DNA from: Halovivax asiaticus JCM 14624
Lineage (GTDB): Archaea > Halobacteriota > Halobacteria > Halobacteriales > Natrialbaceae
Assembly (NCBI RefSeq): GCF_000337515.1
Contig: NZ_AOIQ01000006.1
Location: 254,265 to 318,264 of the forward strand
Direction of reading: 5' to 3'
DNA: 64,000 nt
Part shown: positions 34,231 through 44,100 of the stretch, one piece after another
How the letters are laid out: the number at the start of each line of letters is the position of its first letter
Numbering within the stretch: the first letter of the stretch is position 1
Notes under the pieces: generated by a model
Seen by the model: only the letters and a program-made list of their open reading frames with translations
What the model was told of the DNA's origin: nothing
Database searches by the model: none
Program-made: the position numbers and the translations under genes

Positions 34231-36114
34231 ATGGCCGATACGTGGAGCGGTGGCGTGGTCGCGTCGATGAACGGCGAGTCGCCACCGACGGTACGATCGT
34301 GGCAGGACGTGTCGGTTCCGGGTGTCTCGACGGTGTTTGCCGACGAGTCGAGCCCGATCGCCTACAGGCGAACGTTTCCCGACCCCAGAGCTGGGGACGA
34401 CGAACGGGCCGAACTCGAACTGACGGGTGTCTACGGGCGGGCGCACGTGTGGATCAACGATCGGTTCCACGGAACCCACGACGGACCGATCGAACCGGCT
34501 CGGTTCGCATTCGAGCCACAGACGACGAACGAACTGGTGATCGCGTGCGAACCATCCGCGAGTACGGCCGCCGTTGCCGAGCGAGACGACGTTCCAGCCG
34601 AGTTTGCCGTGCCTGGCATCCGTGATGGGGTCTCGGTCCATCGGATTCCCACCGCCGGCGTTCGGTCGTTGCAGGTGCAACCGACGGTCGAGGACGATCG
34701 AGCGTCGCTGGCAGTGGCGGCAACCGTCCAGACCGTCGAGCCGGTGGACGACGTGGTGACGTTCTCCCTGCGCCCGAACGGCTTCCGGGGCGGCGGCTCC
34801 ATGGACAGAACGCCCATCGAGGCCGGTCCCGGAGAGCAAGTGACCGTCGAAACCGAGATCGACGTTCGCGATCCAGTCCTGTGGTGGCCACGCGGGCTCG
34901 GCCCCCAGCACCGGTACACGCTCAGAGCCAAGGTGGGCGACCGATCGCTGGAGCGGTCGATCGGACTGCGAACGATCGACAGTGACGACTCGGGGCTGCG
35001 GATCAACGGCCGGCCAGTCCCCGCCCGCGGCGTTAGCCTTCCGCCCGGTACGGCGTCCCCAGCCACGATCGAGGCAGCGGCCGCGGCGGACGCGACGCTG
35101 GTTCGGTTCAGCGGTCACGTCCCCTCCCGGTCGCTCTACGAGGCCTGCGACGAGGCGGGACTGCTGGTCTGGCAGGACCTCCCGATCGCCCCGTCGACCG
35201 ATACCGAGCAGGCGACGACCGTGGCCGATCAGCTCTACGGCCACCGATACGGCAATCCGAGTCTGTCGGTGGTCGGGATCAGAGACGGCGGATCCGCACC
35301 GTTCGACGACGCCCTCGGAACGGGACTGCTCGCGAGAGCGCGCGTCCGCTGGCGCGCCTGGCGCGCAGACGACGATCGAGGGACGGTCGACGACATCGCG
35401 GCGGCGGTCCCAGCCGATCTGGTCCCGATTCCGCTCGTCGGACCGCCGGGGACCGGTCCGGACGTCGTTCGACTCGCTCCGGGCTGGCGATACGTAGACG
35501 AGGCATCCGTCGAGTGGCTGCTCGATCGCTACGTCGACGACGACACGATGGGTGCCATCGTCAGTTCACCGGTACCCACACCCACATCAGACCGTCCCAA
35601 CTTGGACGCGACACCACCCGGTTCGGCCGAACCGGACGAATCCAGTACGGCCGTTTCGGCAGACGGCGGCGCTTCGACGGCACTCGACGAGCAGCGATCG
35701 ACGGCGCTCCGGTCCACCGTAGAGGCGCTCCGACGGCACAAATCGGAGGTCGTCCTCGTCGAACCCGGGCGGGAAGGTGGCTCGAACAGTGCCATTGCAG
35801 ACGAAGCCCACCGCGTCGAAGCGTGGCTCGGCGGTGACGATATCGCCGGTATCTTCGAACCGGTACGGGCTGTCGTCGACGGGCGTCCGTCAGCCGGTGG
35901 AACGACGACGATCTGGCTCGTAAACGAGACGAGCGACCGCGTGGACGCGACGGTCACCTGCCGTGCAGCCGATGCGACCGAGCAGCTATCGGTGGATATC
36001 GATGCCGGAGGGGTAGCCGAGCTCGGGACGTTCACCATCCCGTCGGGCGCTTCGACCCTCTCACTCGTCGTCGAAACGGACGGAGGTTCGAGCGTGAATG
36101 AGTATCGGTTATGA
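34231..36114 (+). CDS. Glycoside hydrolase family 2-fold protein lacking the acid/base NE motif
   Basis: 627 residues. It has an N-terminal jelly-roll (residues 1-105, ELTGVYGRAHVWINDRFHGT), an Ig-like domain containing DPVLWWPRGLGPQHRYTLRA (about 213-232, as in beta-mannosidases), LRINGRPVPARGVSLPPG at the start of the barrel and LYEACDEAGLLVWQDLP (about 302-318), the GH2 hallmark. In active GH2 enzymes the next segment is NHPSVVxWSxGNE with the acid/base glutamate; here it reads GNPSLSVVGIRDGGS (about 341-355), so the NE pair is missing. No second catalytic glutamate is recognisable and the barrel seems truncated. It is probably a non-catalytic carbohydrate-binding relative. Confidence 0.75.
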   Translation: MADTWSGGVVASMNGESPPTVRSWQDVSVPGVSTVFADESSPIAYRRTFPDPRAGDDERAELELTGVYGRAHVWINDRFHGTHDGPIEPARFAFEPQTTNELVIACEPSASTAAVAERDDVPAEFAVPGIRDGVSVHRIPTAGVRSLQVQPTVEDDRASLAVAATVQTVEPVDDVVTFSLRPNGFRGGGSMDRTPIEAGPGEQVTVETEIDVRDPVLWWPRGLGPQHRYTLRAKVGDRSLERSIGLRTIDSDDSGLRINGRPVPARGVSLPPGTASPATIEAAAAADATLVRFSGHVPSRSLYEACDEAGLLVWQDLPIAPSTDTEQATTVADQLYGHRYGNPSLSVVGIRDGGSAPFDDALGTGLLARARVRWRAWRADDDRGTVDDIAAAVPADLVPIPLVGPPGTGPDVVRLAPGWRYVDEASVEWLLDRYVDDDTMGAIVSSPVPTPTSDRPNLDATPPGSAEPDESSTAVSADGGASTALDEQRSTALRSTVEALRRHKSEVVLVEPGREGGSNSAIADEAHRVEAWLGGDDIAGIFEPVRAVVDGRPSAGGTTTIWLVNETSDRVDATVTCRAADATEQLSVDIDAGGVAELGTFTIPSGASTLSLVVETDGGSSVNEYRL

Positions 36115-36354
36115 TCGCCGACCCAGATCGGTTCCTGGCCGCGTATACGCCCCAGACGGCCCGTGCTAACGATATTCACAGGGTGATTTTCGGTACCTTT
36201 AACTAGGCGGCGACGGTAGTTGGAGGTACCAGAGCGTCACCGGCGTGGCGCGTATCGCTCGATAACCGATGACAGGGAATCTTACTGACCGAGATTTCGC
36301 TGCTTTTGAGCGGTTGCGCCAGCCGGTGCGGGTATGGCACAGAGGTTTGAATAC
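36115..36354 (+). other. 240-bp gap upstream of the coiled-coil gene
   Basis: Contains an AT-rich patch (TACCTTTAACTAGG near 36194-36208) that could be a TATA region and a second weaker one (GCTTTTGAG near 36301). No convincing coding frame apart from the in-frame ATG at 36334, seven codons ahead of the chosen start of the next gene. Confidence 0.4.
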
Positions 36355-37236
36355 ATGGTAGACGAATCGAAGAACATCGAACTGACAGAGGACGATCTCG
36401 CAAACAAATCGAAGGGACAGCTCATCAAGAAGGCTGGTCAACTCCGTGATCGGCGAAACGAGCTGAACCAGATGGCTTCTGATCGCGCGTCGAAGCGTGA
36501 CGATCTCAACGCCAAGACGCGTGAGAAGGTCGACGAGGCCCAGGAGCATCGCGAAAAACGAGACGAGTTGAACGAACAGGTCCAGGAACACAAAGAGAGC
36601 CGAAACGAGCTCAACGCCGAGGCGAACGAGCTCTTCGACAAGGTCGACGAGCTGAAGTCCGACCTCGAACTCGACGAAGGCAAGGACCTGGAGGAACTCG
36701 AATCGGAGATCGAAGATCTCGAGTTCAAACAGCAGACGGAGGTGCTCTCGACGGACGAAGAGCGCGAACTCATCGAGAAGATCGAAGGCAAGCGCGAGGA
36801 GTACGCCGAGCGCAAGGACAAACTCGACGGCAGTGAGGAGTTAGAAGACCTCCGAGCAGAGGCCGAAGAGGTCCGATCGGAAGCCTCCCAGCACCACCAG
36901 AAAGTCACGGAGCTCGCCGACAAGGCCCAGGAGCACCACAATCAGATGATCGAGGCCTACCGAGAGGCCGACGACATCCGTGACGAGGCCGACGACATGC
37001 ACGACTCCTTCGTGGAGGCCCAGGAGGCGGCCGACCGCCACCACGAGGACTTCGTCCGCGTCCAGAAGCGCCTGCGCGAGATGGACAAGGAGGAAGAAGA
37101 AGAGCGCAAGTCCGCCCGCGACAAGAAGAAAGAGGAGGCCAAAGAGGAAGCCGAGGAGATTTATCAGAAGTTCAAGGAAGGCGAGACCCTAGAGACCGAG
37201 GACCTGATGAAGCTCCAGAAGACCGGTCTGCTGTAA
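36355..37236 (+). CDS. Coiled-coil protein (archaeal COG1340-like)
   Basis: 293 residues, almost entirely heptad-like Glu/Lys/Arg/Ala/Leu sequence from about residue 20 to 270, with no membrane segment. Conserved stretches such as GQLIKKAGQLRDRRNELNQ, RDDLNAKTREKVDEAQEHRE and KRDELNEQVQEHKESRNELN recur in archaeal homologues of this broad coiled-coil family. The terminal KFKEGETLETEDLMKLQKTGLL is the typical end. No enzymatic motif exists. The family is universal among euryarchaea, which hints at a structural or ribosome/membrane-related role, but its function is unknown. The start ATG at 36355 gives MVDESKNIELTEDDL; an ATG seven codons earlier is possible. Confidence 0.87.
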   Translation: MVDESKNIELTEDDLANKSKGQLIKKAGQLRDRRNELNQMASDRASKRDDLNAKTREKVDEAQEHREKRDELNEQVQEHKESRNELNAEANELFDKVDELKSDLELDEGKDLEELESEIEDLEFKQQTEVLSTDEERELIEKIEGKREEYAERKDKLDGSEELEDLRAEAEEVRSEASQHHQKVTELADKAQEHHNQMIEAYREADDIRDEADDMHDSFVEAQEAADRHHEDFVRVQKRLREMDKEEEEERKSARDKKKEEAKEEAEEIYQKFKEGETLETEDLMKLQKTGLL

Positions 37237-37365
37237 GCAGCGTCGAAGCGAAATTTTCTCCGCACTCACCGACGAACGAGCGGCGCCACCGGGAACGAAC
37301 GACGCCATCGGAGTCGTCGGCGGGTGATATTGCAGTGTGCAGACAGTCGCGGCGCAAACGACAGC

Positions 37366-37677
37366 TCACGTCAGCGACTGAACGACGATCCGTCCGTCCG
37401 CGTAGACGGTCACGCCGTAGTCGTCGACGGGGATCCACAGGTGGCCGCTGTTTCGAGCACCCGACTGCGTCGTCGGGGAAAAGAGCGACTCCAGCGAGTC
37501 GGGATCGAGGCGCTCGTACAGGTGCGAGACGTCTTCGGGGTCGACACCGGCGCGCTGGGCGATTGCGGTGACGATCGAGACGGTGATCGACTCGTCGGAC
37601 GCCCAGTCGTGCTGGACGGTGGTCGACGTCGTCGGGTCGAGATCGGGGGCGATGGTGGCGTCGTCGATTGCGTTCAT
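37366..37677 (-). CDS. Stand-alone HalOD1-domain protein
   Basis: 103 residues from MNAIDDATIAPDLDPTTST; upstream codons are not family-like. DESITVSIVTAIAQRAGVDPEDVSHLYERLDPDSLESLF and a C-terminal DDYGVTVYADGRIVVQSL match the HalOD1 pattern (helical start, PLYdaiDPdaLd, small beta hairpin). It is the second such protein in this window, and both lack a receiver or sensor domain. Function unknown, probably a signalling adaptor. Minus-strand TATA-like GGTTTTATCC lies about 70 bp upstream. Confidence 0.82.
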   Translation of the reverse strand: MNAIDDATIAPDLDPTTSTTVQHDWASDESITVSIVTAIAQRAGVDPEDVSHLYERLDPDSLESLFSPTTQSGARNSGHLWIPVDDYGVTVYADGRIVVQSLT

Positions 37678-37985
37678 TGTTACCTCCCCGTCCGCCGAGC
37701 GGGCGACGGACCCAGGGAATAACGGGGTATGCCAGGGGAGAGGATAAAACCCTGTCAGACAATATTCAGCGATTTGTCGTACAAAACGAAGACGGGTGAC
37801 ACCCGGCACTCGGTTTCGCTCGGTCGCTGTCATACACCAGTTGACCGATACGTCACTTGGAATCGGTGACGCGCCGCTGGCGCCGACCGTCACCCGAAAC
37901 CGACGACAAGTACGGCGTCCGCCGGGCGAAACCCGGCCGAAAGAGGACAAAGGATTTTACCCGGGAGCGAGGAGGACCAGACACC
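37678..37985. other. 308-bp divergent intergenic region
   Basis: Contains a TATA box for the HalOD1 gene (37742-37751, read on the minus strand) and one for the DUF373 gene (GATTTTACC, 37953-37961, 29 bp before its GTG), plus a GGGTGACACCCGG inverted repeat near 37794. No coding frame is supported. Confidence 0.5.
37953..37961 (+). promoter_or_regulatory. TATA box of the DUF373 gene
   Basis: GATTTTACC centred 29 bp before the GTG at 37986, which supports that GTG as the start of a leaderless mRNA. Confidence 0.55.
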
Positions 37986-39143
37986 GTGACTTCGCTGGTC
38001 GTCTGCCTGGACCGGAACGACGACGTCGGTCGGAAGACCGGGCTCTCCACGCCGATCGTCGGCTGGGAAGCGGTCAGAGCGCTCGTCACCGACGTCGGAC
38101 TCGCCGACCCAGAGGACTCCGGCGTCAACGCCCTCCTCGAGACGCTTTCCGTCGCCCAGCAACTCCGGGACGACAACGAAGACGTCGTCGTCGCCGTCGT
38201 CTCTGGCGAACGCGAGTCCATGGTGAGCGCCGATCGTGCGGTCGCCCGACAACTCGACGACCTCGCTGCCGAGTACGACCTCGACTCGGCCGTCGTCGTC
38301 CTCGACAGCACCGACGACGAGCAACTCGTACCCGTCGTCGAAAGTCGACTCCGCGTCGACTCGGTCGATCGGGTCGTCGTCAGGCAGGCCCGGGACATCG
38401 AGTCCACGTACTACCTGCTGAAGCAGTTTCTCGGCGACGAGGAGCTTCGACAGACGATCCTGGTCCCCGTCGGGTTGACGCTGCTGGTCTTCCCGATCCT
38501 CGCGTCGGTTACCACGCTCGCACAGGGAGCCGCGGCCATCACCACCGTCATCGGCCTCTTCTTGCTCTACAAGGGGTTCAACATCGACGAAATCGTCACG
38601 GCGCTGGCGATCAAAGCACGCGAGTCGATCTACTCGGGCCAGGTGTCGGTCGTCACGTACGTCGTCGCGGCCGGCTTGACGCTGATCGGGCTCTTCGTCG
38701 GCGGACTCGGTGTCTCGGGACTGGACGACACCGGCGGAGTGTTGCTCCCCACGATGCAGTTCGTCAACGACAGCGTTCCCTGGATCGCGATGGCCGCCCT
38801 CGTCGCCAGCGCGGGACGCCTCTTAGACGAAACCATCGAGGACGAACCGCTCCGCCGGTCGTACCTCAACTTACCGTTCGTCGTCGTCTCGGTCGGTCTC
38901 GTAGTGCGGGGCTTCTCTGCGTACTTCCTCGAACAACAGGATCTCATCGAGCCGATCGTCGTCCCGCCGATCTCGATCGGGACGACGACCATCGAGGCCA
39001 TCTCGCTCTCCGCCAGCCAGCGTCTCGCCCTCTACGTCTCCGTCGCGTTCATCCTGAGTATCGTCGGCGTTCGGCTGACGTCGCATCTCGCGACGGCTGC
39101 GATCGAGGATTCCGAGTTCACCGAGCACACGGACTCAGATTGA
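37986..39143 (+). CDS. DUF373 family integral membrane protein
   Basis: 385 residues from GTG (VTSLVVCLDRNDDVGRKTGL). A soluble N-terminal Rossmann-like domain of about 150 residues (VVCLDRNDDVG, VVVAVVSGERESMVSADRAV, RVVVRQARDIESTYYLLKQF) is followed by about seven membrane helices, starting TILVPVGLTLLVFPILASVT and ending LALYVSVAFILSIVGVRLTS. DUF373 is a conserved archaeal membrane protein family of unknown function. The N-terminal part has the geometry of a nucleotide-binding or phosphatase-like fold. It stands as a single gene. Confidence 0.9.
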   Translation: MTSLVVCLDRNDDVGRKTGLSTPIVGWEAVRALVTDVGLADPEDSGVNALLETLSVAQQLRDDNEDVVVAVVSGERESMVSADRAVARQLDDLAAEYDLDSAVVVLDSTDDEQLVPVVESRLRVDSVDRVVVRQARDIESTYYLLKQFLGDEELRQTILVPVGLTLLVFPILASVTTLAQGAAAITTVIGLFLLYKGFNIDEIVTALAIKARESIYSGQVSVVTYVVAAGLTLIGLFVGGLGVSGLDDTGGVLLPTMQFVNDSVPWIAMAALVASAGRLLDETIEDEPLRRSYLNLPFVVVSVGLVVRGFSAYFLEQQDLIEPIVVPPISIGTTTIEAISLSASQRLALYVSVAFILSIVGVRLTSHLATAAIEDSEFTEHTDSD

Positions 39144-39312
39144 GCGGAACCACCCCGTAACGAGCCGTAATCAACGGTCGAGTGAGCGGCGTCTTCCGTT
39201 ACGGCGCGCGTACCTTGTCGAGCGACGGAGACGTGCATTAGCGGTGAATCGACATAGTCGAGTGGGCCGTCAGCTTCCGGCCGTCGCTGTCAGTGATGGC
39301 GGAAACCGCCAG

Positions 39313-39321
39313 CAATTTAGC
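39313..39321 (+). promoter_or_regulatory. TATA-like box of the Dph6-like gene
   Basis: CAATTTAGC centred 26 bp before the ATG at 39343 and preceded by a GGCGGAAACCGCC inverted repeat (about 39298-39310), which could be an operator or RNA hairpin. Confidence 0.5.
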
Positions 39322-39342
39322 CGGGCGTCGCCAGGTGCCCGT

Positions 39343-40068
39343 ATGACGGAGGCCTCCGGCGCTTGGGTGTCACTCTTCTCCGGCGGGAAGGATTCCTCGT
39401 ACGCACTCTACCGGGCGCTCGAACGCGGTATCGACGTCGATCGGCTGCTCACGATCCACCCGGATGGTGATTCGTACATGTACCACGTCCCGGCGACCGA
39501 GCTGGCGACGCACGCGGCCGAGAGCATCGGAATCGAGTCACTCGACGTCCATCCCGACTCGTTCGAGACCGACGAGGCGACGGATTCGGGCACGCAGGGC
39601 GATCGGGAAGTCGAGCCACTGGAAACGGCACTCCGCTCGCTCGCAGCCGACACACCCGGCGGGATCGCCGGCCTCGTCGTCGGCGCCGTCGAAAGCGAGT
39701 ATCAACGCGACCGGGTGGAACGCCTCTGTACGGAGTTCGACTGTGAGCTTTTCGCACCGCTCTGGCAGGCCGATCCCCGCGCGCTTGCAGCGGACATGCT
39801 CGCGGCCAACTTCGAGATCGTGATCGTCCAGGTGGCAGCCCACGGTCTCGACGAATCCTGGCTCGGCAGACCCCTCGACCACGCAGCGATCGACGAACTG
39901 GGAACACTTGCCGACTCCCACGGCGTCCACCTCCTCGGCGAGGGCGGCGAGTTCGAGACGATGGTACTCGACGCGCCCCACATGGACCGGCGGCTCGACA
40001 TCGAGTACGAGACGACGTGGGACGGCACGCGCGGTTCGATAACCGTCACCGACGCGTCGCTCGAGTAA
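39343..40068 (+). CDS. Diphthine--ammonia ligase-type ATP pyrophosphatase (Dph6-like)
   Basis: 241 residues from MTEASGAWVSLFSGGKDSSY. FSGGKDSSYALYRALERG is the PP-loop that binds ATP pyrophosphate. The following features are family-like: GIAGLVVGAVESEYQRDRVERLC, CELFAPLWQADPRALAADML and the closing LLGEGGEFETMVLDAPHM, the conserved GExGEFET motif of diphthine ammonia ligases. It amidates diphthine on elongation factor 2, the last step of diphthamide synthesis. Upstream in-frame codons were rejected because a TATA box sits just before this ATG. Confidence 0.92.
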   Translation: MTEASGAWVSLFSGGKDSSYALYRALERGIDVDRLLTIHPDGDSYMYHVPATELATHAAESIGIESLDVHPDSFETDEATDSGTQGDREVEPLETALRSLAADTPGGIAGLVVGAVESEYQRDRVERLCTEFDCELFAPLWQADPRALAADMLAANFEIVIVQVAAHGLDESWLGRPLDHAAIDELGTLADSHGVHLLGEGGEFETMVLDAPHMDRRLDIEYETTWDGTRGSITVTDASLE

Positions 40069-40118
40069 CGGCGCCGCCAGAACAGGACGGATAGGAGCCG
40101 ATACCGATCGGGCAGGAG

Positions 40119-41087
40119 CTACCGATCGTTCGAAATCTGCGTGTGGGCGCCGATGAGGGCGGTCGCCAGATCGACGTCCTCGAGGAGCGTATCCTCGTCG
40201 ATGATCGACCCGCGGATGTCCGCGTGCTTCAGCGTGACGTTCGGGAAGACGACGGTGTTTTCTAAGTGCGTGTCGACGATCTCGGCGTCGGCCATGACGT
40301 GAACGTCGTTCCCGATGGTCGCGTCGTCGAGGGTCGCCGTCTCGGAAATGAGCGAGTCGCCGTCCAGATACCACGCGACGGCGTCGAGGTAACTCTCCGG
40401 GGTGCCGATATCGAACCAGGCTTCCTCGAAGGTGTAGGCGTAAGTCGGCCGGCGCTCCTGGAGCCACTGGATGAACCAGCCCGGTTCGTCGGGGTTGTTG
40501 CCGTCTTCGAGATACGTCGAGATCAGCCCGACGGCTTCGCGCGGGAAGCCGTAGCAGGCGATCGAGACCAGCGTGCTGTTCGGATCATCGGGTTTCTCCT
40601 GAAAGTCGACGACCCGGTCGTCCTCCAGTTCGACGAGGCCGTACTCGCTGGCCCGGTCGAGCGACCCCACGTCGTAGGCCGCGATCGTCGGCGCCTCGCG
40701 TGTTTCGAAGTAATCGAGGAAGTCGCCGACAGAGAACGAGAGGAGGTTGTCCCCTGCGATCACGAGCAGGTCGTCGTCGACGTTCTCGCGGTCGATGAGC
40801 TGGGCCAGCGCCCCCATCACGCCGAACTTCTCGTCTTCCTCGGTCGTCTCCTCGACTGAGAGCTGCGGTTTCTCGTAGTCGGCCTCGGCCAGGTGCGCCT
40901 CGAACTCCGCCGCGAACCGCTCGTTCGTACTGACGTAGACGGTGTCGATCCGGTCGTCCGCCTCGAGATCGTCGAAAATTCTGTCGACGACGGTCGTCTC
41001 GCCGATCGGGAGAAACATCTTGGGGCGATTCTTCGTGATCGGCCACAGTCGTGTCGCGTAGCCACCGGCAAGGACGACGGCCTTCAT
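40119..41087 (-). CDS. NDP-sugar synthase (nucleotidyltransferase with left-handed beta-helix)
   Basis: 322 residues. MKAVVLAGGYATRLWPITKNRPK is the GT-like pyrophosphorylase loop (GGxATRLxPxTxxxPK), VIAGDNLLSF the metal aspartate, and AYDVGSLDRASEYGLVELEDD, FQEKPDDPNS and FDIGTPESYL follow. Residues about 240-320 form a left-handed beta-helix of hexapeptide type (SLISETATLDDATIGNDVHVMADAEI...). It makes an NDP-sugar from NTP and a sugar-1-phosphate; the sugar and base cannot be read, but UDP- or dTDP-glucose for glycan synthesis is likely. It is convergent with the Dph6-like gene. Confidence 0.93.
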   Translation of the reverse strand: MKAVVLAGGYATRLWPITKNRPKMFLPIGETTVVDRIFDDLEADDRIDTVYVSTNERFAAEFEAHLAEADYEKPQLSVEETTEEDEKFGVMGALAQLIDRENVDDDLLVIAGDNLLSFSVGDFLDYFETREAPTIAAYDVGSLDRASEYGLVELEDDRVVDFQEKPDDPNSTLVSIACYGFPREAVGLISTYLEDGNNPDEPGWFIQWLQERRPTYAYTFEEAWFDIGTPESYLDAVAWYLDGDSLISETATLDDATIGNDVHVMADAEIVDTHLENTVVFPNVTLKHADIRGSIIDEDTLLEDVDLATALIGAHTQISNDR

Positions 41088-41107
41088 ACCTCCCGATTCA
41101 GCGGGGC

Positions 41108-41116
41108 CTGATAAGA
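41108..41116 (-). promoter_or_regulatory. TATA-like box of the NDP-sugar synthase gene
   Basis: Minus strand TCTTATCAG centred 25 bp before the ATG at 41087. Confidence 0.5.
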
Positions 41117-41186
41117 CAGTTACCCTTGAGATCCGTCGGCGTAGCCGCCTCTAGCGTGTGAATGTATGGCAACCGGTGTCACCGCG

Positions 41187-44100
41187 TCAGGCCCCCGAAG
41201 ATTCGACGGCGAGGGCGTCCGCCAGCACTTCGATTGGCGTCGGCGGTGCTTCGGCGTCGGGATCGCGTGAGGCCAGTTGGGTCCGACAGGAGGCCCCCGG
41301 TGCGACGACCCGATCGCCGTCGCTATCGGCCACCTGCTCGAAGAGGATCGAGCCGATCGCGTCGCTCATCGAGGCGTGTTCGGCCTCGTACCCGAAGCTT
41401 CCGGCCATGCCACAGCACCCCGAGTCCAGGTGGTCGACGTCGAAGCCAGCCCGATCGAGGACGGCGCTGGCGTGAGCGGCCGTTTTCGTCGCTTTCTGGT
41501 GGCAGTGGCCGTGGTACGTGATCGAGGAGGTGACTGCCGGATCGACGGAAAGGTCGTCGACGAGGTCGAATCCATCTACGTACTCACAGACACCGTAGGT
41601 GGCGGCTGCGACTGCCCTGGTCCGCTCACCCGGGTGAAGGTCCAGGTAATCCGACTGCAACATGACGGCGTCGGAGGGTTCGATCACGACCACGTCCCAC
41701 CCGTCGTCGACGAACGGTGCCAGCGCGTCGACGGTTTCGGCTGCACGCGACCGGGCCTGTTCGAGGAATCCCTTCGAGTAGGCCGGTCGGCCGCTGTCGC
41801 CCGACACCGGTGCAAGGGCCACCTCGACACCGGCAGCTTCGAGCACCGAGACGGTCGCGACACCGGCTTCCGGGTTCGTGAAGTTCGTGTACGTGTCCGG
41901 GAAGACGAGGGCTTTCCGCCCGCCTTTCGGGGAGGACGTCGACCCGCCTGTCGGTCGCCGCTCGAACCGGTCGGTGAACGTCTCCCGATGGAACGTGGGG
42001 AGTTCTCGATCAGCGTCGATTCCCAGCGTTCGCTCGAGGAGCCAGCGAGCCCCGGGAACGGCCGACGCCCAGTTCGACAGTGGCGCGAGCCGACTCCCCA
42101 CCACCGACAGGGTGTGGACGTTCGCGAAGAGCCGATCGCGAAGCGAAGCGCCGTTTCGCTCGTGGTACTCGTTGGTCACCTCGGCTTTGAGCTTGGCCAT
42201 GTCGACCCCGCTCGGGCAGTCGACGGCACAGCCCTTGCAGCCGATACAGAGGTCGAGCACTTCCTCGACGAACTCGTCTTCGAACTGCTCACCGTCAGGC
42301 AGGTCGCCGCTCATGGCCTGTCGGAGAGCGTTCGCCCGCCCACGCGTGCTGGTAATCTCCTCCTGGCTCGCACGATAGGTTGGACACATCACCCCGCCGG
42401 TCGTCGACTGGTCGCCCCGACAGCCACCGCAGCCATGACAGAGTTCGACCATCCCTTGGAACCCGTTGTCGTTGTCCCACTCGAGTGTGGGTTCGAAGCC
42501 CGCCTCGAACTCGTAGTCGGGATCGAATCGGAGGTGCTCGCGCATGTCCGCGGTTCTCGACCGGGTCGGCGGCGTCGATTCGGCCCCGGAGGACGCCGAT
42601 AGGGCGTCGTCACCGCTTTCCGTCTCCGCCTCGGCGTAGCCACAGACGGTCCCGGGGTTGAGCAGCCAGTCGGGATCGAACGCCGTCTTCAGCTCGCGGA
42701 ACGTGTCCCAGACGCGGTCGCCGTAGAGGCGGCGGTTCCACTGGGTCCGGGCCCGGCCGTCACCGTGTTCGCCCGAGACCGACCCGCCCAGTTCGACCAC
42801 CAGTTCCGTCACGTCGTCGGCGATATCGTGGAATTGGACGACGCCGATCTCGGTCTTGGTGTTGACGAGCGGCCTGACGTGTAACACGCCGGGACCGGCG
42901 TGGGCGTAGAACGACGCGTACGTGTCGTGCGATTCGAGAATCGTCTCGAAGCCGTCGACGAACTCGGGGAGACGGGCCGGTGGCACCGCCGTGTCCTCGA
43001 TGAACGAGATGTGCTTCGCGTCGGTCGTGCGCGAGAGCAAGATCGGGAGGCCCGATTTTCGCAGATCCCACAGCGTCGCGCGCTCATCGGGTTCGTGTGC
43101 TTCGAGGGCGTCGAACGCGCGAGCGGGTTCGTCTGTGGTCGTCTCCCCGCTGGTCGTCGCCCCCTCGACAGCGGACCCATCCTCGGCCGAGACTGTACCG
43201 ACTGGTTCGACGCCGGGACAGCGATCGGCGAGGAGGGTCGCGACCGCGTTCTCGCCGTCGGCGTCCGAGTCGGCGTAGAACTCGACGAGCAGCGTCGCGT
43301 TCGTCCCGTCGGGGAGCCGGTCGGCGACGGGGCCGAACTCCGCCGTCTCGCGGGCGAGATCGATGAGTACGTCGTCGAGCACTTCGACGGCGGCAGGGTC
43401 GTGTTCCAGGATCGCCGAAACGTCTGCCATCGCGTCGTGGAGGTCTCGGTAGCACAGCATCGCGACCGACTTCGTCGCCGGGAGGGGTTCGAGCGAGACG
43501 GTCGCTTCAGTGACGATCGCGAGCGTCCCTTCGCTGCCGGCCAGGAGTCGAGCGAGGTTGACAGTGCCCGGCTCACCGGTCTCCTCACCGCCGGGCAGCG
43601 TCGAACCACGCGCTTCGGCCACCAGCCTGTCGAGGTTGTACCCGGAAACGTTCCGTTTGAGGTCGGGATAGGCGTCGTCGATCGCGTCGGCTTCCTCGTC
43701 GACGATTCGGGCGACCGTGGCGTAGATCCGTTGTTCGAGCGTGCCGTCAAGGTCGCCTCGTTGTTCGAGCGTCTCGATCGTCACCTCGCCGAACTCGGTC
43801 ACCGTCCCATCGGCGAGGACGACCTCGCACGATTCGACATAGGCGTCCGTCTTACCGTACAGGAGGGAGTGCGAGCCGGTCGAGTTGTTGCCGATCGCGC
43901 CGCCGATCGCGCTCTTGTCGCCCCAGGCCGGATCCGGCGCGAACGTGAGCCCGTCGGGTTCGACGGCCTCGTTCAGCCGGCCGAGGATCGCCCCCGGCTG
44001 GACAGTCGCCAGTTTCCGGTCGGCGTCGATGGAGACGATCTCCCCCATATACCGCGTGAAATCCAGGACGACCGCTCGATTGACCGTCTGGCCCGCCAGA

